Source: Shinella zoogloeoides (GTDB taxonomy: Bacteria; Pseudomonadota; Alphaproteobacteria; Rhizobiales; Rhizobiaceae). From it: DNA of 64,000 nt. The translations under genes and the position numbers were made by a program. The stretch's first letter is position 1. The number at the start of each line of letters is the position of its first letter. Where the stretch lies: NCBI RefSeq assembly GCF_022682305.1, contig NZ_CP093529.1, positions 62,001 to 126,000 on the forward strand, given 5' to 3'. A model generated the notes under the pieces. That model did not search any database. It saw only the letters and a program-made list of their open reading frames with translations, and was not told the DNA's origin. Of this stretch, positions 27,029-35,769 are shown piece after piece.

Positions 27029-27499
27029 TTGCCCGATATTTCCCATGTTGATGGGTCGTTGGATGCCTTCGACCGGAAAATCCTCGAGGAACTCACGGAA
27101 AACGGCCGTATTCCCGTCGCGGAGCTCGCGGAGAAGGTGGGCTTGTCGAAGACGCCCTGTCAGAACCGCTTCAAGCGGCTGATCGCGGAAGGCTTCATCC
27201 AGGGCTTCAAGGCGATCCTCAACCCCTCGAAGATGAACCTCGACCATATCGCATTCGCCGAGGTGAAGCTGACCAACACCCACGAGGAGGCGCTGAACAG
27301 TTTCAACGCGGCGGTCAAGAAGATCAAGGAGGTGGAGGAGTGCCACATGATCGCCGGCCGCTTCGACTATCTCCTGAAGATCCGCACCCGCGACATCAAG
27401 AAATACCGCCTCGTGCTCGGCGAGCGCATCTCGAACCTGCCCTACGTCGCCAACACCTCGACCAATGTGGCGATGGAGACGGTGAAGGAGCGGGGGTGA
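27029..27499 (+). CDS. Lrp/AsnC-family activator of putA (PutR-like)
   Basis: A 156-residue Lrp-type regulator. Residues about 12-60 hold the helix-turn-helix (RIPVAELAEKVGLSKTPCQNRFKRL), residues about 75-150 the RAM effector domain (CHMIAGRFDYLLKIRTRDIKKY). The frame opens at TTG 27029 with GGAGGG just upstream; no ATG is available. It faces the putA unit across 180 bases of AT-rich DNA. In Agrobacterium and Rhodobacter, PutR of this family activates putA with proline as co-inducer, and this arrangement matches, so the same role is inferred. Confidence 0.86.
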   Translation: MPDISHVDGSLDAFDRKILEELTENGRIPVAELAEKVGLSKTPCQNRFKRLIAEGFIQGFKAILNPSKMNLDHIAFAEVKLTNTHEEALNSFNAAVKKIKEVEECHMIAGRFDYLLKIRTRDIKKYRLVLGERISNLPYVANTSTNVAMETVKERG

Positions 27500-27574
27500 C
27501 GGGGCGTCCTCTCGATCATCCCGGAACATCGGCCGAGGGCGGGCGTTTACGCTGATATCGCAAGGGAGGCTGCC

Positions 27575-27766
27575 ATGCCGGCAAGATCGAAAGCGCAGCA
27601 GAAGGCCGCGGGCGCGGCGCTCGCCGCAAAGCGCGGCGATGTGAAGAAGAGCGCGCTCAAGGGCGCCTCACGGAGCATGGAGAAATCCATGTCGGAAAAG
27701 GAACTGGAGGATCTGGCCTCGACCAGCCACAAGGGCAAGCCCGAGCACGTGCCGAAATCGGACTGA
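27575..27766 (+). CDS. DUF3008 family small protein
   Basis: A 63-residue, very basic, Lys/Ala/Ser-rich protein matching the widespread alphaproteobacterial DUF3008 pattern: PARSKAQQKAAGAALAAKRG, then SKSM-type repeats, KELEDLAST and GKPEHV. Ribosome site AGGGAGG. No membrane or signal sequence. The function of the family is not known; composition suggests an intrinsically disordered, perhaps nucleic-acid-binding, protein. It stands alone between the Lrp regulator and a convergent MarR gene. Confidence 0.8.
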   Translation: MPARSKAQQKAAGAALAAKRGDVKKSALKGASRSMEKSMSEKELEDLASTSHKGKPEHVPKSD

Positions 27767-27777
27767 CGTGCCCGCCG

Positions 27778-28233
27778 TCAATCCTTCGGGCCGCGTCGGG
27801 CGGGTTCCGGCGTCAGCTTCGCCTCGATGGCCGCAAGGCCCGCTTCGAGTTGACGAAGGCCATCCGCCAGAAGCCGCGCCATCTCCTCCTCATAGGCCCG
27901 GGCAAGCGTGATCATCTCGCCGTAGATGCGCTTTCCCGCCGGAGTCAGTTCCAGATGCTCGATGCGGCGGTCGCTCATGTCCTCGCTGCGCTTCAGCCAG
28001 CGCTTTTCCTCCAGCGCCCGGACCGCACGCGATACCTTCGTCTTGTGCATGCTGGAATTAGCGCCGATCTCCGTCGCCGTCATGCGCCCATAGGCGCCAA
28101 GGGCGGCGAGCGCCCGCCATTCCGGCCGGGTCATCCGGTAGCGGTCGCGGTATTGTGCGGCAAAGCGCTGGCTCACCCGTTCGGCCGCCTGGTTGAGCCG
28201 ATAGGGCAGGAAGGTCTCGAGCTTGAAATCCAT
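27778..28233 (-). CDS. MarR-family regulator of homogentisate genes
   Basis: A 151-residue MarR protein with a winged helix spanning about residues 35-105 (MTATEIGANSSMHKTKVSRAVRALEEKRWL, wing SEDMSDRRIEHLELT). It is divergent from hmgA with only 81 bases between them, and an operator-like palindrome in that gap. In Pseudomonas and other bacteria hmg genes are repressed by regulators that sense homogentisate; a similar role is inferred here from position. Confidence 0.85.
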   Translation of the reverse strand: MDFKLETFLPYRLNQAAERVSQRFAAQYRDRYRMTRPEWRALAALGAYGRMTATEIGANSSMHKTKVSRAVRALEEKRWLKRSEDMSDRRIEHLELTPAGKRIYGEMITLARAYEEEMARLLADGLRQLEAGLAAIEAKLTPEPARRGPKD

Positions 28234-28247
28234 AGTGGGCCGCCTTG

Positions 28248-28280
28248 ATGGTTACAAAATGGACGGTTACATCTGTAACC
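28248..28280. promoter_or_regulatory. MarR operator candidate in the hmgA promoter
   Basis: A perfect palindrome GGTTACATCTGTAACC (28265-28280, 7-2-7) is preceded 15 bases upstream by a further half-site ATGGTTAC (28248-28255). Both sit between the MarR start and hmgA, so the sites could control both directions. Confidence 0.6.
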
Positions 28281-28314
28281 ATCTGATAAAGAGCCGTGCG
28301 GAGGAGGGCAAGCC

Positions 28315-29643
28315 ATGGCGGAGAGCACCAACAGCCTGAAATACATGCCGGGCTTCGGCAACGATTTCGAGACGGAATCCCTGCCCGGCGCGCTGCCGCA
28401 GGGCCAGAACAGCCCGCAGAAGTGCAATTACGGCCTCTATGCAGAGCAGCTTTCCGGCTCGCCCTTCACCGCTCCGCGTGGCACCAACGAGCGCTCCTGG
28501 CTCTACCGCATCCGCCCGAGCGTGCGCCATACCCGCCGCTTCTCCAATGCGGACTATCCGCACTGGAAGACAGCGCCCTGCCTCGATGATCATTCCCTGC
28601 CGCTCGGCCAGCTTCGCTGGAATCCGTTGCCTGCGCCGCAGGAAACGCAAAACTTCCTCGAAGGCATCCGCACCATGACGACGGCCGGCGACGTGCTGAC
28701 CCAGGTCGGCATGGCCGCGCACGCCTATACGTTCAACGCCGACATGGTGGACGATTATTTCTTCAATGCCGATGGTGAATTGCTGGTCGTGCCGCAACTG
28801 GGCGCGATCCGCGTCTTCACCGAAATGGGCATCATGGATGTCGAGCCGCTGGAGATCTGCCTCATCCCGCGCGGCATGATGTTCAAGGTCTCGCGCATCG
28901 GCGAGGGCGATGTGTGGCGCGGCTATGTCTGCGAGAACTACGGCGCGAAGTTCACGCTGCCTGATCGCGGCCCGATCGGCGCGAACTGCCTTGCCAACCC
29001 CCGCGACTTCAAGACGCCCGTCGCCGCCTACGAGGACAAGGAGACACCCTGCCGCGTCCACGTCAAATGGTGCGGCAAGTTCTACGTCACCGAGATCGGC
29101 CATTCCCCGCTCGACGTCGTCGCCTGGCACGGTAACTACACGCCGTTCAAATACGACCTCAGAACCTATTCGCCGGTCGGCGCGATCCTCTTCGATCATC
29201 CCGATCCGTCGATCTTCACGGTGCTGACGGCCCCGACCGAGGAGGCTGGCACGGCGAATATCGACTTCGTCATCTTCCCGCCGCGCTGGATGGTGGCCGA
29301 GCACACCTTCCGCCCGCCCTGGTATCACCGCAACATCATGAGCGAGTTCATGGGCCTCATCCACGGCCAGTACGACGCCAAGGAAGAGGGCTTCGTACCC
29401 GGCGGCATGAGCCTGCATAACATGATGCTGCCGCACGGCCCCGACGCCACCGGCTTCGAGAAGGCTTCAAACACCGAGCTGAAGCCCGTCAAGCTCGACC
29501 ATACCATGGCCTTCATGTTCGAGACGCGCTTCCCGCAGCAGCTCACGAAGTTCGCGGCCGAACTGGAGACGCTGCAGGACAACTATCTCGAATGCTGGGA
29601 CGGCCTGGAGCGCAAGTTCGACGGCACGCCGGGTATCAAGTGA
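28315..29643 (+). CDS. hmgA: homogentisate 1,2-dioxygenase
   Basis: A 442-residue enzyme opening the homogentisate ring to maleylacetoacetate in tyrosine and phenylalanine breakdown. The N-terminus ([19 protein letters not shown]) and the iron-binding region ([18 protein letters not shown], then [12 protein letters not shown]) are as in the family; the His-Glu-His triad is present. Length is typical. ATG at 28315 is 12 bases after GGAGGAGGG. It heads a rightward group with fumarylacetoacetase and maleylacetoacetate isomerase, interrupted by a membrane protein gene on the other strand. Confidence 0.96.
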   Translation: MAESTNSLKYMPGFGNDFETESLPGALPQGQNSPQKCNYGLYAEQLSGSPFTAPRGTNERSWLYRIRPSVRHTRRFSNADYPHWKTAPCLDDHSLPLGQLRWNPLPAPQETQNFLEGIRTMTTAGDVLTQVGMAAHAYTFNADMVDDYFFNADGELLVVPQLGAIRVFTEMGIMDVEPLEICLIPRGMMFKVSRIGEGDVWRGYVCENYGAKFTLPDRGPIGANCLANPRDFKTPVAAYEDKETPCRVHVKWCGKFYVTEIGHSPLDVVAWHGNYTPFKYDLRTYSPVGAILFDHPDPSIFTVLTAPTEEAGTANIDFVIFPPRWMVAEHTFRPPWYHRNIMSEFMGLIHGQYDAKEEGFVPGGMSLHNMMLPHGPDATGFEKASNTELKPVKLDHTMAFMFETRFPQQLTKFAAELETLQDNYLECWDGLERKFDGTPGIK

Positions 29644-29645
29644 GC

Positions 29646-30206
29646 CTAACCACCTTGCCAGGCCTTCACGGTGTCCAGCGGCCAGACGAGCATCAGGATG
29701 TTCAGCGCCAGCCCGTCGCGGATGAGCCAGGTCGTGGTTGCCTCGAAGACGATAATGAGCGCGACGCTTGCCCAGACGGGCAGGCGCGCGGCGAGGAAGA
29801 AGCCGACCACCATGGCGAGGATATCCGCGCTGGAATTGATCACGCTGTCGCCGAAATAGTCGAGCGAGATCGTCGCCTCGCGATAGCGGTTGATGATCAT
29901 GTCAGTGTTTTCGAGGATTTCCCAGGCGCATTCCACGATGAGCGCCAGCGTCAGCCGCACATTGATGCTCGCCTTGGGGAGGATCAGCGTGAAGAAGCCG
30001 TAGAACAGGATGCCGTGGATGATGTGGCTCGGCGTGTACCAGTCGGAAAGCTGCTGCGAATTTTCCGAAGAAAACACCACCCCATGCCACAGTTTCACAT
30101 ATCCGCACTTGCAGATGAGCGGCTGACCCATCGTATAAAGGATGGCGGCTGTCGCGGCGATAAAGCCGGCGACGATCAGCAGGGAATTTCGGACCGTGCG
30201 GTTCAA
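29646..30206 (-). CDS. UPF0314/DUF2585 membrane protein
   Basis: A 186-residue membrane protein with five or so hydrophobic segments and the family signature CKCGYVKLWHGVVFSSENSQQLSDWYTPSHIIHG, followed by ECAWEILENTDMIINRYREAT. Start placed at TTG 30206 (AAGGA upstream); the longer frame to 30335 would run into the divergent fumarylacetoacetase start. Function of the family is unknown. It is oriented against hmgA and divergent from fahA, an odd place inside a catabolic cluster. Confidence 0.78.
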   Translation of the reverse strand: MNRTVRNSLLIVAGFIAATAAILYTMGQPLICKCGYVKLWHGVVFSSENSQQLSDWYTPSHIIHGILFYGFFTLILPKASINVRLTLALIVECAWEILENTDMIINRYREATISLDYFGDSVINSSADILAMVVGFFLAARLPVWASVALIIVFEATTTWLIRDGLALNILMLVWPLDTVKAWQGG

Positions 30207-30319
30207 GCGGGATTTCCTTGGAGAGGCGATGCGGCGCGGTTGCGGCGCATGCGGGTGGAGACAGGCGGCCGGAAGATGACACGATCCGCCGGCCGGAAAC
30301 AAGATCGGGAGCGATACGC

Positions 30320-31336
30320 ATGAAACTTGCGACACTGAAGGATTCCACCCGCGACGGCCGTCTGGTCGTCGTCTCGCGCGACCTGACGCGCTGCTCGGAA
30401 GTGGGCCATATCGCCCGCAGCCTGCAGGCGGCGCTGGACGACTGGGCGCATGTCGCGCCGCGGCTGGAACGGGTCGCCGAAGGGTTGGAAACCGGCTCGC
30501 AGCCGACCGCCCGCTTCCACGAGCACGACGCGACCTCCCCGCTGCCGCGCGCCTACCAGTGGGCGGATGGCTCGGCCTATGTCAATCACGTCGAACTGGT
30601 GCGCAAGGCGCGCAATGCCGAGATGCCGGAGAGCTTCTGGACCGATCCGCTGATGTACCAGGGCGGCTCCGACAGTTTCCTCGGCCCGCGCGACCCGATC
30701 CTGGCGTCTGACGAGGCATGGGGTATCGACATGGAAGGCGAGATCGCCGTCGTCGTCGACGACGTGCCGATGGGCGCAAGCGTGGAAGAGGCGCGCGATG
30801 CGATCCGCCTCGTCATGCTCGTCAATGACGTCTCGCTGCGTGGCCTCATTCCGGGGGAACTCGCCAAGGGCTTCGGCTTCTTCCAGTCGAAACCCTCCTC
30901 CGCCTTCTCCCCCGTCGCCGTCACGCCGGATGAACTGGGCGATGCCTGGGACGGCGGCAAGCTGCACCTTCCGCTTCTCGTCTCGCTCAACGGCAAGGCC
31001 TTCGGAAAGGCGGATGCCGGCGTCGACATGACGTTCGATTTCGGCCAGCTCGTCGCTCACGCCGCAAAAACCCGCCCGCTCGTCGCCGGCTCGATCATCG
31101 GTTCCGGCACGGTTTCCAACAAGCTGGACGGCGGCCCTGGCAAGCCGGTCTCCGAAGGCGGCGCAGGCTATTCCTGCATCGCCGAGGTGCGCACCATCGA
31201 GACGCTCTCGACCGCTGCCCCGAAGACGCCCTTCATGAAGTTCGGCGACATCGTGCGCATCGAGATGAAGGACAAGTCCGGCCATTCCATCTTCGGCGCC
31301 ATCGAGCAGACCGTGACGCGCTACGAAAAGGACTGA
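30320..31336 (+). CDS. fumarylacetoacetase (FAH family)
   Basis: A 338-residue FAH-family hydrolase cleaving fumarylacetoacetate to fumarate and acetoacetate, the last step of tyrosine breakdown. Landmarks are the metal-binding DMEGEIAVVVDDVP, VMLVNDVSLR, GFFQSKPSSAFSPVAVTPDE and IIGSGTVSNK. Start at 30320; the open frame to 30218 overlaps the divergent gene. It is followed four bases later by the isomerase gene, so the two should be co-transcribed. Length matches the shorter bacterial FAH type rather than the 420-residue eukaryotic form. Confidence 0.9.
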   Translation: MKLATLKDSTRDGRLVVVSRDLTRCSEVGHIARSLQAALDDWAHVAPRLERVAEGLETGSQPTARFHEHDATSPLPRAYQWADGSAYVNHVELVRKARNAEMPESFWTDPLMYQGGSDSFLGPRDPILASDEAWGIDMEGEIAVVVDDVPMGASVEEARDAIRLVMLVNDVSLRGLIPGELAKGFGFFQSKPSSAFSPVAVTPDELGDAWDGGKLHLPLLVSLNGKAFGKADAGVDMTFDFGQLVAHAAKTRPLVAGSIIGSGTVSNKLDGGPGKPVSEGGAGYSCIAEVRTIETLSTAAPKTPFMKFGDIVRIEMKDKSGHSIFGAIEQTVTRYEKD

Positions 31337-31340
31337 CCCG

Positions 31341-31985
31341 ATGAGCGAGGAGATCGTGCTCTACGACTACTGGCGCTCCTCCGCCAGCTACCGCGTGCGC
31401 ATCGCGCTCGAAAGCCTCGGCCTCGCCTACCGGCGGGTCTCCGTGGACCTTCTGGCCGGTGAGCAGCGCGCGCCCGAACACCGCGCCCGCAATCCGCAGG
31501 GCCTCGTCCCGGCGCTGGTGATCGACGGCCAGACGTTGACGCAATCCCTCGCGATCATCGAATACCTCTCGGAAACGCGCCCTGAGGCGCGTTTCCTCCC
31601 TGCCGACCCGCTCGGGCGGCAGCGCGTTCGCACGCTCTCCTACGCCATCGCCATGGAAATCCACGCCGTCTGCAACACGGGCATCGTCGGCCACGTCATG
31701 GATATCACCGGCGGCGGAGACGAGGTCCGTTCCAACTGGATGAAGAAATTCATCGGCGAAGGCCTCGCCGCCGTCGAAACCCTGCTCGAAAATCCAGCCA
31801 CCGGCACTTTCTGCCACGGCGATACCCCCACCATGGCCGACTTCTGCCTCGTCCCGCAGGTCTACAACGCCAACCGCTGGGGCGTGGACATATCCGGCCT
31901 GGAGCGGGTGCGTCGCATCGCGGAAACCTGCCTGGAATTGCCGGCCTTCAAGGCGGCGCATCCGGAGACGGTGAAGGTGGCCTGA
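31341..31985 (+). CDS. maiA: maleylacetoacetate isomerase
   Basis: A 214-residue zeta-class glutathione transferase that converts maleylacetoacetate to fumarylacetoacetate with glutathione. The N-terminal thioredoxin-like domain has the diagnostic active-site motif SSASYRVRIAL at residues about 13-23, and QTLTQSLAIIEYLSE follows for glutathione binding. The C-terminal helical domain holds PTMADFCLVPQVYNA. It completes the hmgA-maiA-fah set. ATG lies four bases after the fumarylacetoacetase stop. Confidence 0.94.
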   Translation: MSEEIVLYDYWRSSASYRVRIALESLGLAYRRVSVDLLAGEQRAPEHRARNPQGLVPALVIDGQTLTQSLAIIEYLSETRPEARFLPADPLGRQRVRTLSYAIAMEIHAVCNTGIVGHVMDITGGGDEVRSNWMKKFIGEGLAAVETLLENPATGTFCHGDTPTMADFCLVPQVYNANRWGVDISGLERVRRIAETCLELPAFKAAHPETVKVA

Positions 31986-31988
31986 GCT

Positions 31989-32042
31989 TTGAAAGCCGGA
32001 TACAGCGTGCTATATATACCCCTAGCCATAAAGGGATATACC
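31989..32042 (+). promoter_or_regulatory. vapBC promoter and direct-repeat operator
   Basis: A -35-like TTGAAA (31989-31994) and -10 TATATA (32011-32016) have a 16-base spacer. ATATACC occurs twice, at 32014-32020 and 32036-32042, 22 bases apart and ending at the antitoxin start codon. Autoregulation by the VapB-VapC complex at these repeats is inferred. Confidence 0.5.
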
Positions 32043-32282
32043 ATGCCGCTCTATGTAAAGGATCAGGAAGTCGACAGGCTCGCCGACCGGCTTTCCACTC
32101 TGCGCAAGGTCAGCAAGACCGAGGCGGTGCGACAGGCATTGGCGCATGAACTCGAGCGGGTTGAAAGCGAGCCGACCTTGGTGGAGAAGGCCGTTGCCAT
32201 GACCCGAGCGTTGAATCAAAAGTACTCTCCGACGGGTCTCAAGGCCGATAAGGCCTTCATCGATGGCCTTTACGAAGACTGA
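32043..32282 (+). CDS. vapB: VapB-type antitoxin
   Basis: A 79-residue protein of the Rv0623-like VapB family: N-terminal DNA-binding segment (PLYVKDQEVDRLADRLSTLRKVSKTEAVRQALAHELER), then a variable toxin-binding tail ending in FIDGLYED. Start chosen at 32043, since the longer frame to 31989 covers the promoter. Its stop overlaps the toxin ATG by one base (TGATG), as in most VapBC pairs. It should neutralise and co-repress with the PIN toxin. Confidence 0.85.
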   Translation: MPLYVKDQEVDRLADRLSTLRKVSKTEAVRQALAHELERVESEPTLVEKAVAMTRALNQKYSPTGLKADKAFIDGLYED

Positions 32283-32677
32283 TGTTTATCGATGCCTCGA
32301 CCATCGTCGCCATGATGGCGGATGAAAGCGATGCGACGATACTGTCCGCGCGTTTGATGAGCGTTGATACGAGGGTGACGTCGCCGATGGCGCTTTGGGA
32401 GGCGTCTATCGCTTACAGCAGGATTTTCGGACTTGAGCCGCAAGCAGCCCTGCGTGAGGTGCAGGCCTATATTCGTCCCTTCGATGTTACGGTGGCTACG
32501 ATCGAGCCGGCAATGACGGCCGCTGCCGTCGATGCCTATCAACGCTTCGGCAAGGGGCGTCATCCTGCAGGCCTCAACTTCGGTGACTGTTTCGCCTATG
32601 CCTGCGCCCGGCATCTCAACATGCCGCTGCTCTACAAAGGCGACGACTTCTCCAAAACGGATATCGAAGCTGCATAG
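32282..32677 (+). CDS. vapC: VapC-type PIN-domain toxin ribonuclease
   Basis: A 131-residue PIN-domain protein. Acidic residues for the metal site are present: D4 in FIDASTIV, E41 in LWEASIAY, D101 in LNFGDCFAYACA and D122 near the C-terminus. VapC toxins cut tRNA or rRNA when the labile antitoxin is lost. The acidic set looks complete, so the toxin is probably active. It sits between the tyrosine genes and gabD and ends at a strong bidirectional hairpin. The exact RNA target cannot be told. Confidence 0.85.
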   Translation: MFIDASTIVAMMADESDATILSARLMSVDTRVTSPMALWEASIAYSRIFGLEPQAALREVQAYIRPFDVTVATIEPAMTAAAVDAYQRFGKGRHPAGLNFGDCFAYACARHLNMPLLYKGDDFSKTDIEAA

Positions 32678-32678
32678 A

Positions 32679-32704
32679 GATCGCCCCACTGAGGTGGGGC
32701 GATC
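32679..32704. terminator. bidirectional terminator between vapC and gabD
   Basis: An 11-base stem (GATCGCCCCAC and complement) with a TGAG loop separates the convergent vapC and gabD genes, whose stops are 36 bases apart. Confidence 0.7.
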
Positions 32705-32713
32705 CGGGATATG

Positions 32714-34195
32714 TCAGGCGACGTCGCCCATGCAGACGTATTTCAATTCCAGATAGTCGTCCGCGCCGTGGGCGGAGCCTTCGCGGCCGAGGCCGGACTG
32801 CTTGATGCCGCCGAAGGGGGCGGCTTCGGAGGAGATGAGGCCTGTATTGACGCCGACCATGCCGTATTCCAGCGCTTCCGCGACCTTCCAGACCTTCTTG
32901 AGATCGCCGGCGAAGAAGTAGGCGGCAAGGCCGAATTCGGTGTCGTTGGCCTGCTCTATCACGTCCTCGACCGTGTCGAAGCGGAAGAGCGGGGCGACGG
33001 GGCCGAAGGTCTCTTCCTTCGCCACCGTCATGCCGCGGGCAACGCCCTTCAGCACGGTCGGCTCGAAGAAGGTGCCCTTGCCCTCGATACGCCTGCCGCC
33101 GGCAATGACCGTCGCGCCCTTGGAAACGGCATCGGCGATATGGGCCTCGACCTTGTCGATGGCGGCTTCCTCGATCAGCGGGCCGATGGTCGTGCCCTTG
33201 TCGAAGCCGTCGCCGACCGAAAGCTCGGCAACCTTCTTCGCCAGCTTCTCGGCAAAGGCGTCATAGACGTTCGACTGCACGTAGAGCCGGTTGGCGCACA
33301 CGCAGGTCTGGCCGGCATTGCGGTACTTCGAGGCCATCGCGCCTTCGACGGCGGCGTCGAGGTTCGCGTCGTCGAAGACGATGAAGGGTGCGTTGCCGCC
33401 AAGCTCCAGGCTCACCTTCTTGATCTGGTCGGAGCACTGGCGCATCAGGATGCGGCCGACTTCCGTGGAGCCGGTGAAGGAGATTTTCCGCACCTTCGGA
33501 TTGAAGCACAACTCCTTGCCGATGGCGGGACCATCGGTGCCGAGGATGATGTTGAAGGCGCCGGCCGGAATGCCGGCCTTTTCCGCCAGCACGGCGAGGG
33601 CGATGGCCGAAAGCGGCGTCTGCTCGGCCGGCTTGGAGACCACCGTGCAGCCGACGGCGAGCGCCGGGGCAGTCTTGCGCGCGATCATCGCCGCCGGGAA
33701 GTTCCAGGGCGTGATCGTGCCGACGACGCCGACCGGCTGCTTGATGACGAGCATGCGCTTGTCGGCGGAGGGGGCGGGGATCGTCTCGCCGTTGATGCGC
33801 TTGGCCTCTTCCGCGTACCACTCGATATAGGAGGCGGCATAGAGAATCTCGCCCTTGGCTTCGGCCAGCGGCTTGCCCATTTCGGCGGTGAGGATGGCGG
33901 CGAGTTCATCGGCGTTGGCGATGATGAGGTCGTACCACTTGCGCAGCAGTACGGAGCGGTCCTTGGCCGGGCGGGCGGCCCAGAGCGGCTGGACCGCATA
34001 GGCGGCGTCGATGGCGGCGGCCGTTTCGCTCGCGCCCATTTCCGGCAGCGTCGCCAGCTTTTCGCCGGTCGAGGGATTGAGGACGTCGAAGGTCGCGGCG
34101 CCGTTGCCGCCGATCCAGTTGCCGTTGACATAGCCGGCATCGCGCAGGAGATCGGTCGACTTCAGGTGCCTCGTGAGAGCATCATGGAGGGCCAT
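32714..34195 (-). CDS. gabD: succinate-semialdehyde dehydrogenase
   Basis: A 493-residue NAD(P)-dependent aldehyde dehydrogenase. WNFPAAMIARKTAPALA for cofactor binding, SFTGSTEVGR, the general base Glu in LELGGNAPF and catalytic C298 in GQTCVCAN are all present. The GQTCVCANR form is typical of GabD, where the second cysteine gives redox control. It oxidises succinic semialdehyde to succinate after GabT. Start 34195 follows AAGGAA; the frame extends seven codons further but without a better site. It lies 92 bases after gabT. Confidence 0.92.
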   Translation of the reverse strand: MALHDALTRHLKSTDLLRDAGYVNGNWIGGNGAATFDVLNPSTGEKLATLPEMGASETAAAIDAAYAVQPLWAARPAKDRSVLLRKWYDLIIANADELAAILTAEMGKPLAEAKGEILYAASYIEWYAEEAKRINGETIPAPSADKRMLVIKQPVGVVGTITPWNFPAAMIARKTAPALAVGCTVVSKPAEQTPLSAIALAVLAEKAGIPAGAFNIILGTDGPAIGKELCFNPKVRKISFTGSTEVGRILMRQCSDQIKKVSLELGGNAPFIVFDDANLDAAVEGAMASKYRNAGQTCVCANRLYVQSNVYDAFAEKLAKKVAELSVGDGFDKGTTIGPLIEEAAIDKVEAHIADAVSKGATVIAGGRRIEGKGTFFEPTVLKGVARGMTVAKEETFGPVAPLFRFDTVEDVIEQANDTEFGLAAYFFAGDLKKVWKVAEALEYGMVGVNTGLISSEAAPFGGIKQSGLGREGSAHGADDYLELKYVCMGDVA

Positions 34196-34287
34196 GGTTT
34201 CGTTCCTTTTGGACACGGAAGGCCAATCACCCGGAGCTATGCCCCGGGTGTCGCCTTGGGAGGATGTGGTTCAGGTTTCGGCTGCGC

Positions 34288-35565
34288 TCAGGCGGCGCGG
34301 GCCTCGACCATGGCGGCTTCGAGAATGTCGAGCGCCTCGGCAAAAACCTCGTCCTGGATGGTGATCGGCGCGAGGAAGCGGATGACGTTGCCGTGCACGC
34401 CGCAGGTGAGCAGGATCAGGCCCTTTTCGAGGGCTTTCAGGCGCACCTTGTTGGCGAAGTCGGCGCTCGGCTGCTTCGTGGCGACGTCGTTGAATTCGAC
34501 GGCGTTCATGAAGCCCGGGCCGCGGATGTCGACGATCTCCGGCACCTTGTCCTGCAGCGAGGCAAGGCGCTGCTTCAGGCGCGCGCCGAGATTTTCAGCG
34601 CGGCCGCACAGGTCCTCGTCCTTGATGACGTCGAGAACGGCATGGGCCGCGGCAACGCCGATCGGGCTGCCGGCATAGGTGCCGCCGAGGCCGCCGGGGC
34701 CGGGGGCATCCATGATTTCCGCACGGCCGGTCACGGCCGCGATGGGGAAGCCGCCACCGAGGCCCTTGGCCATGGTCGTGATGTCGGCCGCGATGCCGTA
34801 ATGCTCCATGGCGAACATCTTGCCGGTGCGCGCAAAGCCGGTCTGCACTTCGTCGGCGATGAGCAGGATGCCGTGCTGGTCGCAGATCTCGCGCAGCGCC
34901 TTCATGAAGCTGGCCGGAACCGGATAGAAGCCGCCTTCGCCCTGCACGGGCTCGACGATGATCGCCGCGACGCGGTTCGGGTCGACATCGGCGGCGAAGA
35001 GCTTCTTCAGCACGCCCAGCGACTGCTCAACCGTCGTGCCGTGCATCTCGACCGGGAAGGGCGCATGGAAGACGTCGGCCGGCATGGCGCCGAAACCGAC
35101 CTTGTAGGGCACGACCTTGCCGGTCAGCGCCATGCCCATGAAGGTGCGGCCGTGGAAGCCGCCCGAAAAGGCGATGACGGCCTGGCGGCCGGTGGCGGCG
35201 CGGGCGATCTTCACGGCGTTCTCGACGGCTTCCGCGCCGGTCGTGACGAAGATCGTCTTCTTGGCGAAGTTGCCGGGGGTGATGGCGTTCAGGCGCTCGG
35301 CCAGCTCGACATAGTTCTCGTAAGGCACGACCTGATGGCAGGTGTGGGTGAAGCGGTCGAGCTGCTTCTTGACGGCCTCGATGACGCGCGGATGGCGGTG
35401 GCCGGTATTGACCACGGCGATGCCAGCGGCGAAATCGATATAGCGATTGCCTTCCTTGTCCCAGATCTCGGCATTCTCCGCACGGTCGGCGTAAATCTGC
35501 GTGGTCATGCCGACGCCGCGGGAAATGGCGGCGTTCTTGCGGTCTGTCAGAGGCGTGGCGGTCAT
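34288..35565 (-). CDS. gabT: 4-aminobutyrate aminotransferase
   Basis: A 425-residue class III PLP aminotransferase. The cofactor lysine is about K267 in TTMAKGLGGGFPIAA; GAEAVENAVKIARAATGR, FHGRTFMGMALTG and ADEVQTGFARTG are family landmarks. It moves the amino group of GABA to 2-oxoglutarate, giving succinic semialdehyde for gabD. Start at 35565 has AGGAAT upstream; the frame running to 35631 goes through the promoter repeats. Divergent from the MerR-XRE-cupin regulator, which is the likely controller. Confidence 0.93.
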   Translation of the reverse strand: MTATPLTDRKNAAISRGVGMTTQIYADRAENAEIWDKEGNRYIDFAAGIAVVNTGHRHPRVIEAVKKQLDRFTHTCHQVVPYENYVELAERLNAITPGNFAKKTIFVTTGAEAVENAVKIARAATGRQAVIAFSGGFHGRTFMGMALTGKVVPYKVGFGAMPADVFHAPFPVEMHGTTVEQSLGVLKKLFAADVDPNRVAAIIVEPVQGEGGFYPVPASFMKALREICDQHGILLIADEVQTGFARTGKMFAMEHYGIAADITTMAKGLGGGFPIAAVTGRAEIMDAPGPGGLGGTYAGSPIGVAAAHAVLDVIKDEDLCGRAENLGARLKQRLASLQDKVPEIVDIRGPGFMNAVEFNDVATKQPSADFANKVRLKALEKGLILLTCGVHGNVIRFLAPITIQDEVFAEALDILEAAMVEARAA

Positions 35566-35615
35566 GGCGCTATTCCTGGATCTGGAGGCTTCGTTTCGTC
35601 GAAATTGCATTAACT

Positions 35616-35665
35616 TACATTTTTTCTGCAAGTCTCAAGTGGAATTCCTACATTTTTTCTGCAAG
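35616..35665. promoter_or_regulatory. 17-nt tandem repeat in the gabT/regulator promoter region
   Basis: TACATTTTTTCTGCAAG occurs twice, at 35616-35632 and 35649-35665, on the same strand and 33 bases apart (about three helical turns). They lie 51-100 bases upstream of gabT in an AT-rich 204-base gap shared with the divergent regulator. Direct repeats with such spacing suggest cooperative operator binding. Confidence 0.6.
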
Positions 35666-35769
35666 AATGCAACGGCATTTTACAGCGCGCTCATGACGGA
35701 TTTTTCAAGCCGCCACGCACGCTGCGGGAATGCTATAGAACGATACTACAGAATCAGGGATTTGGCGCG

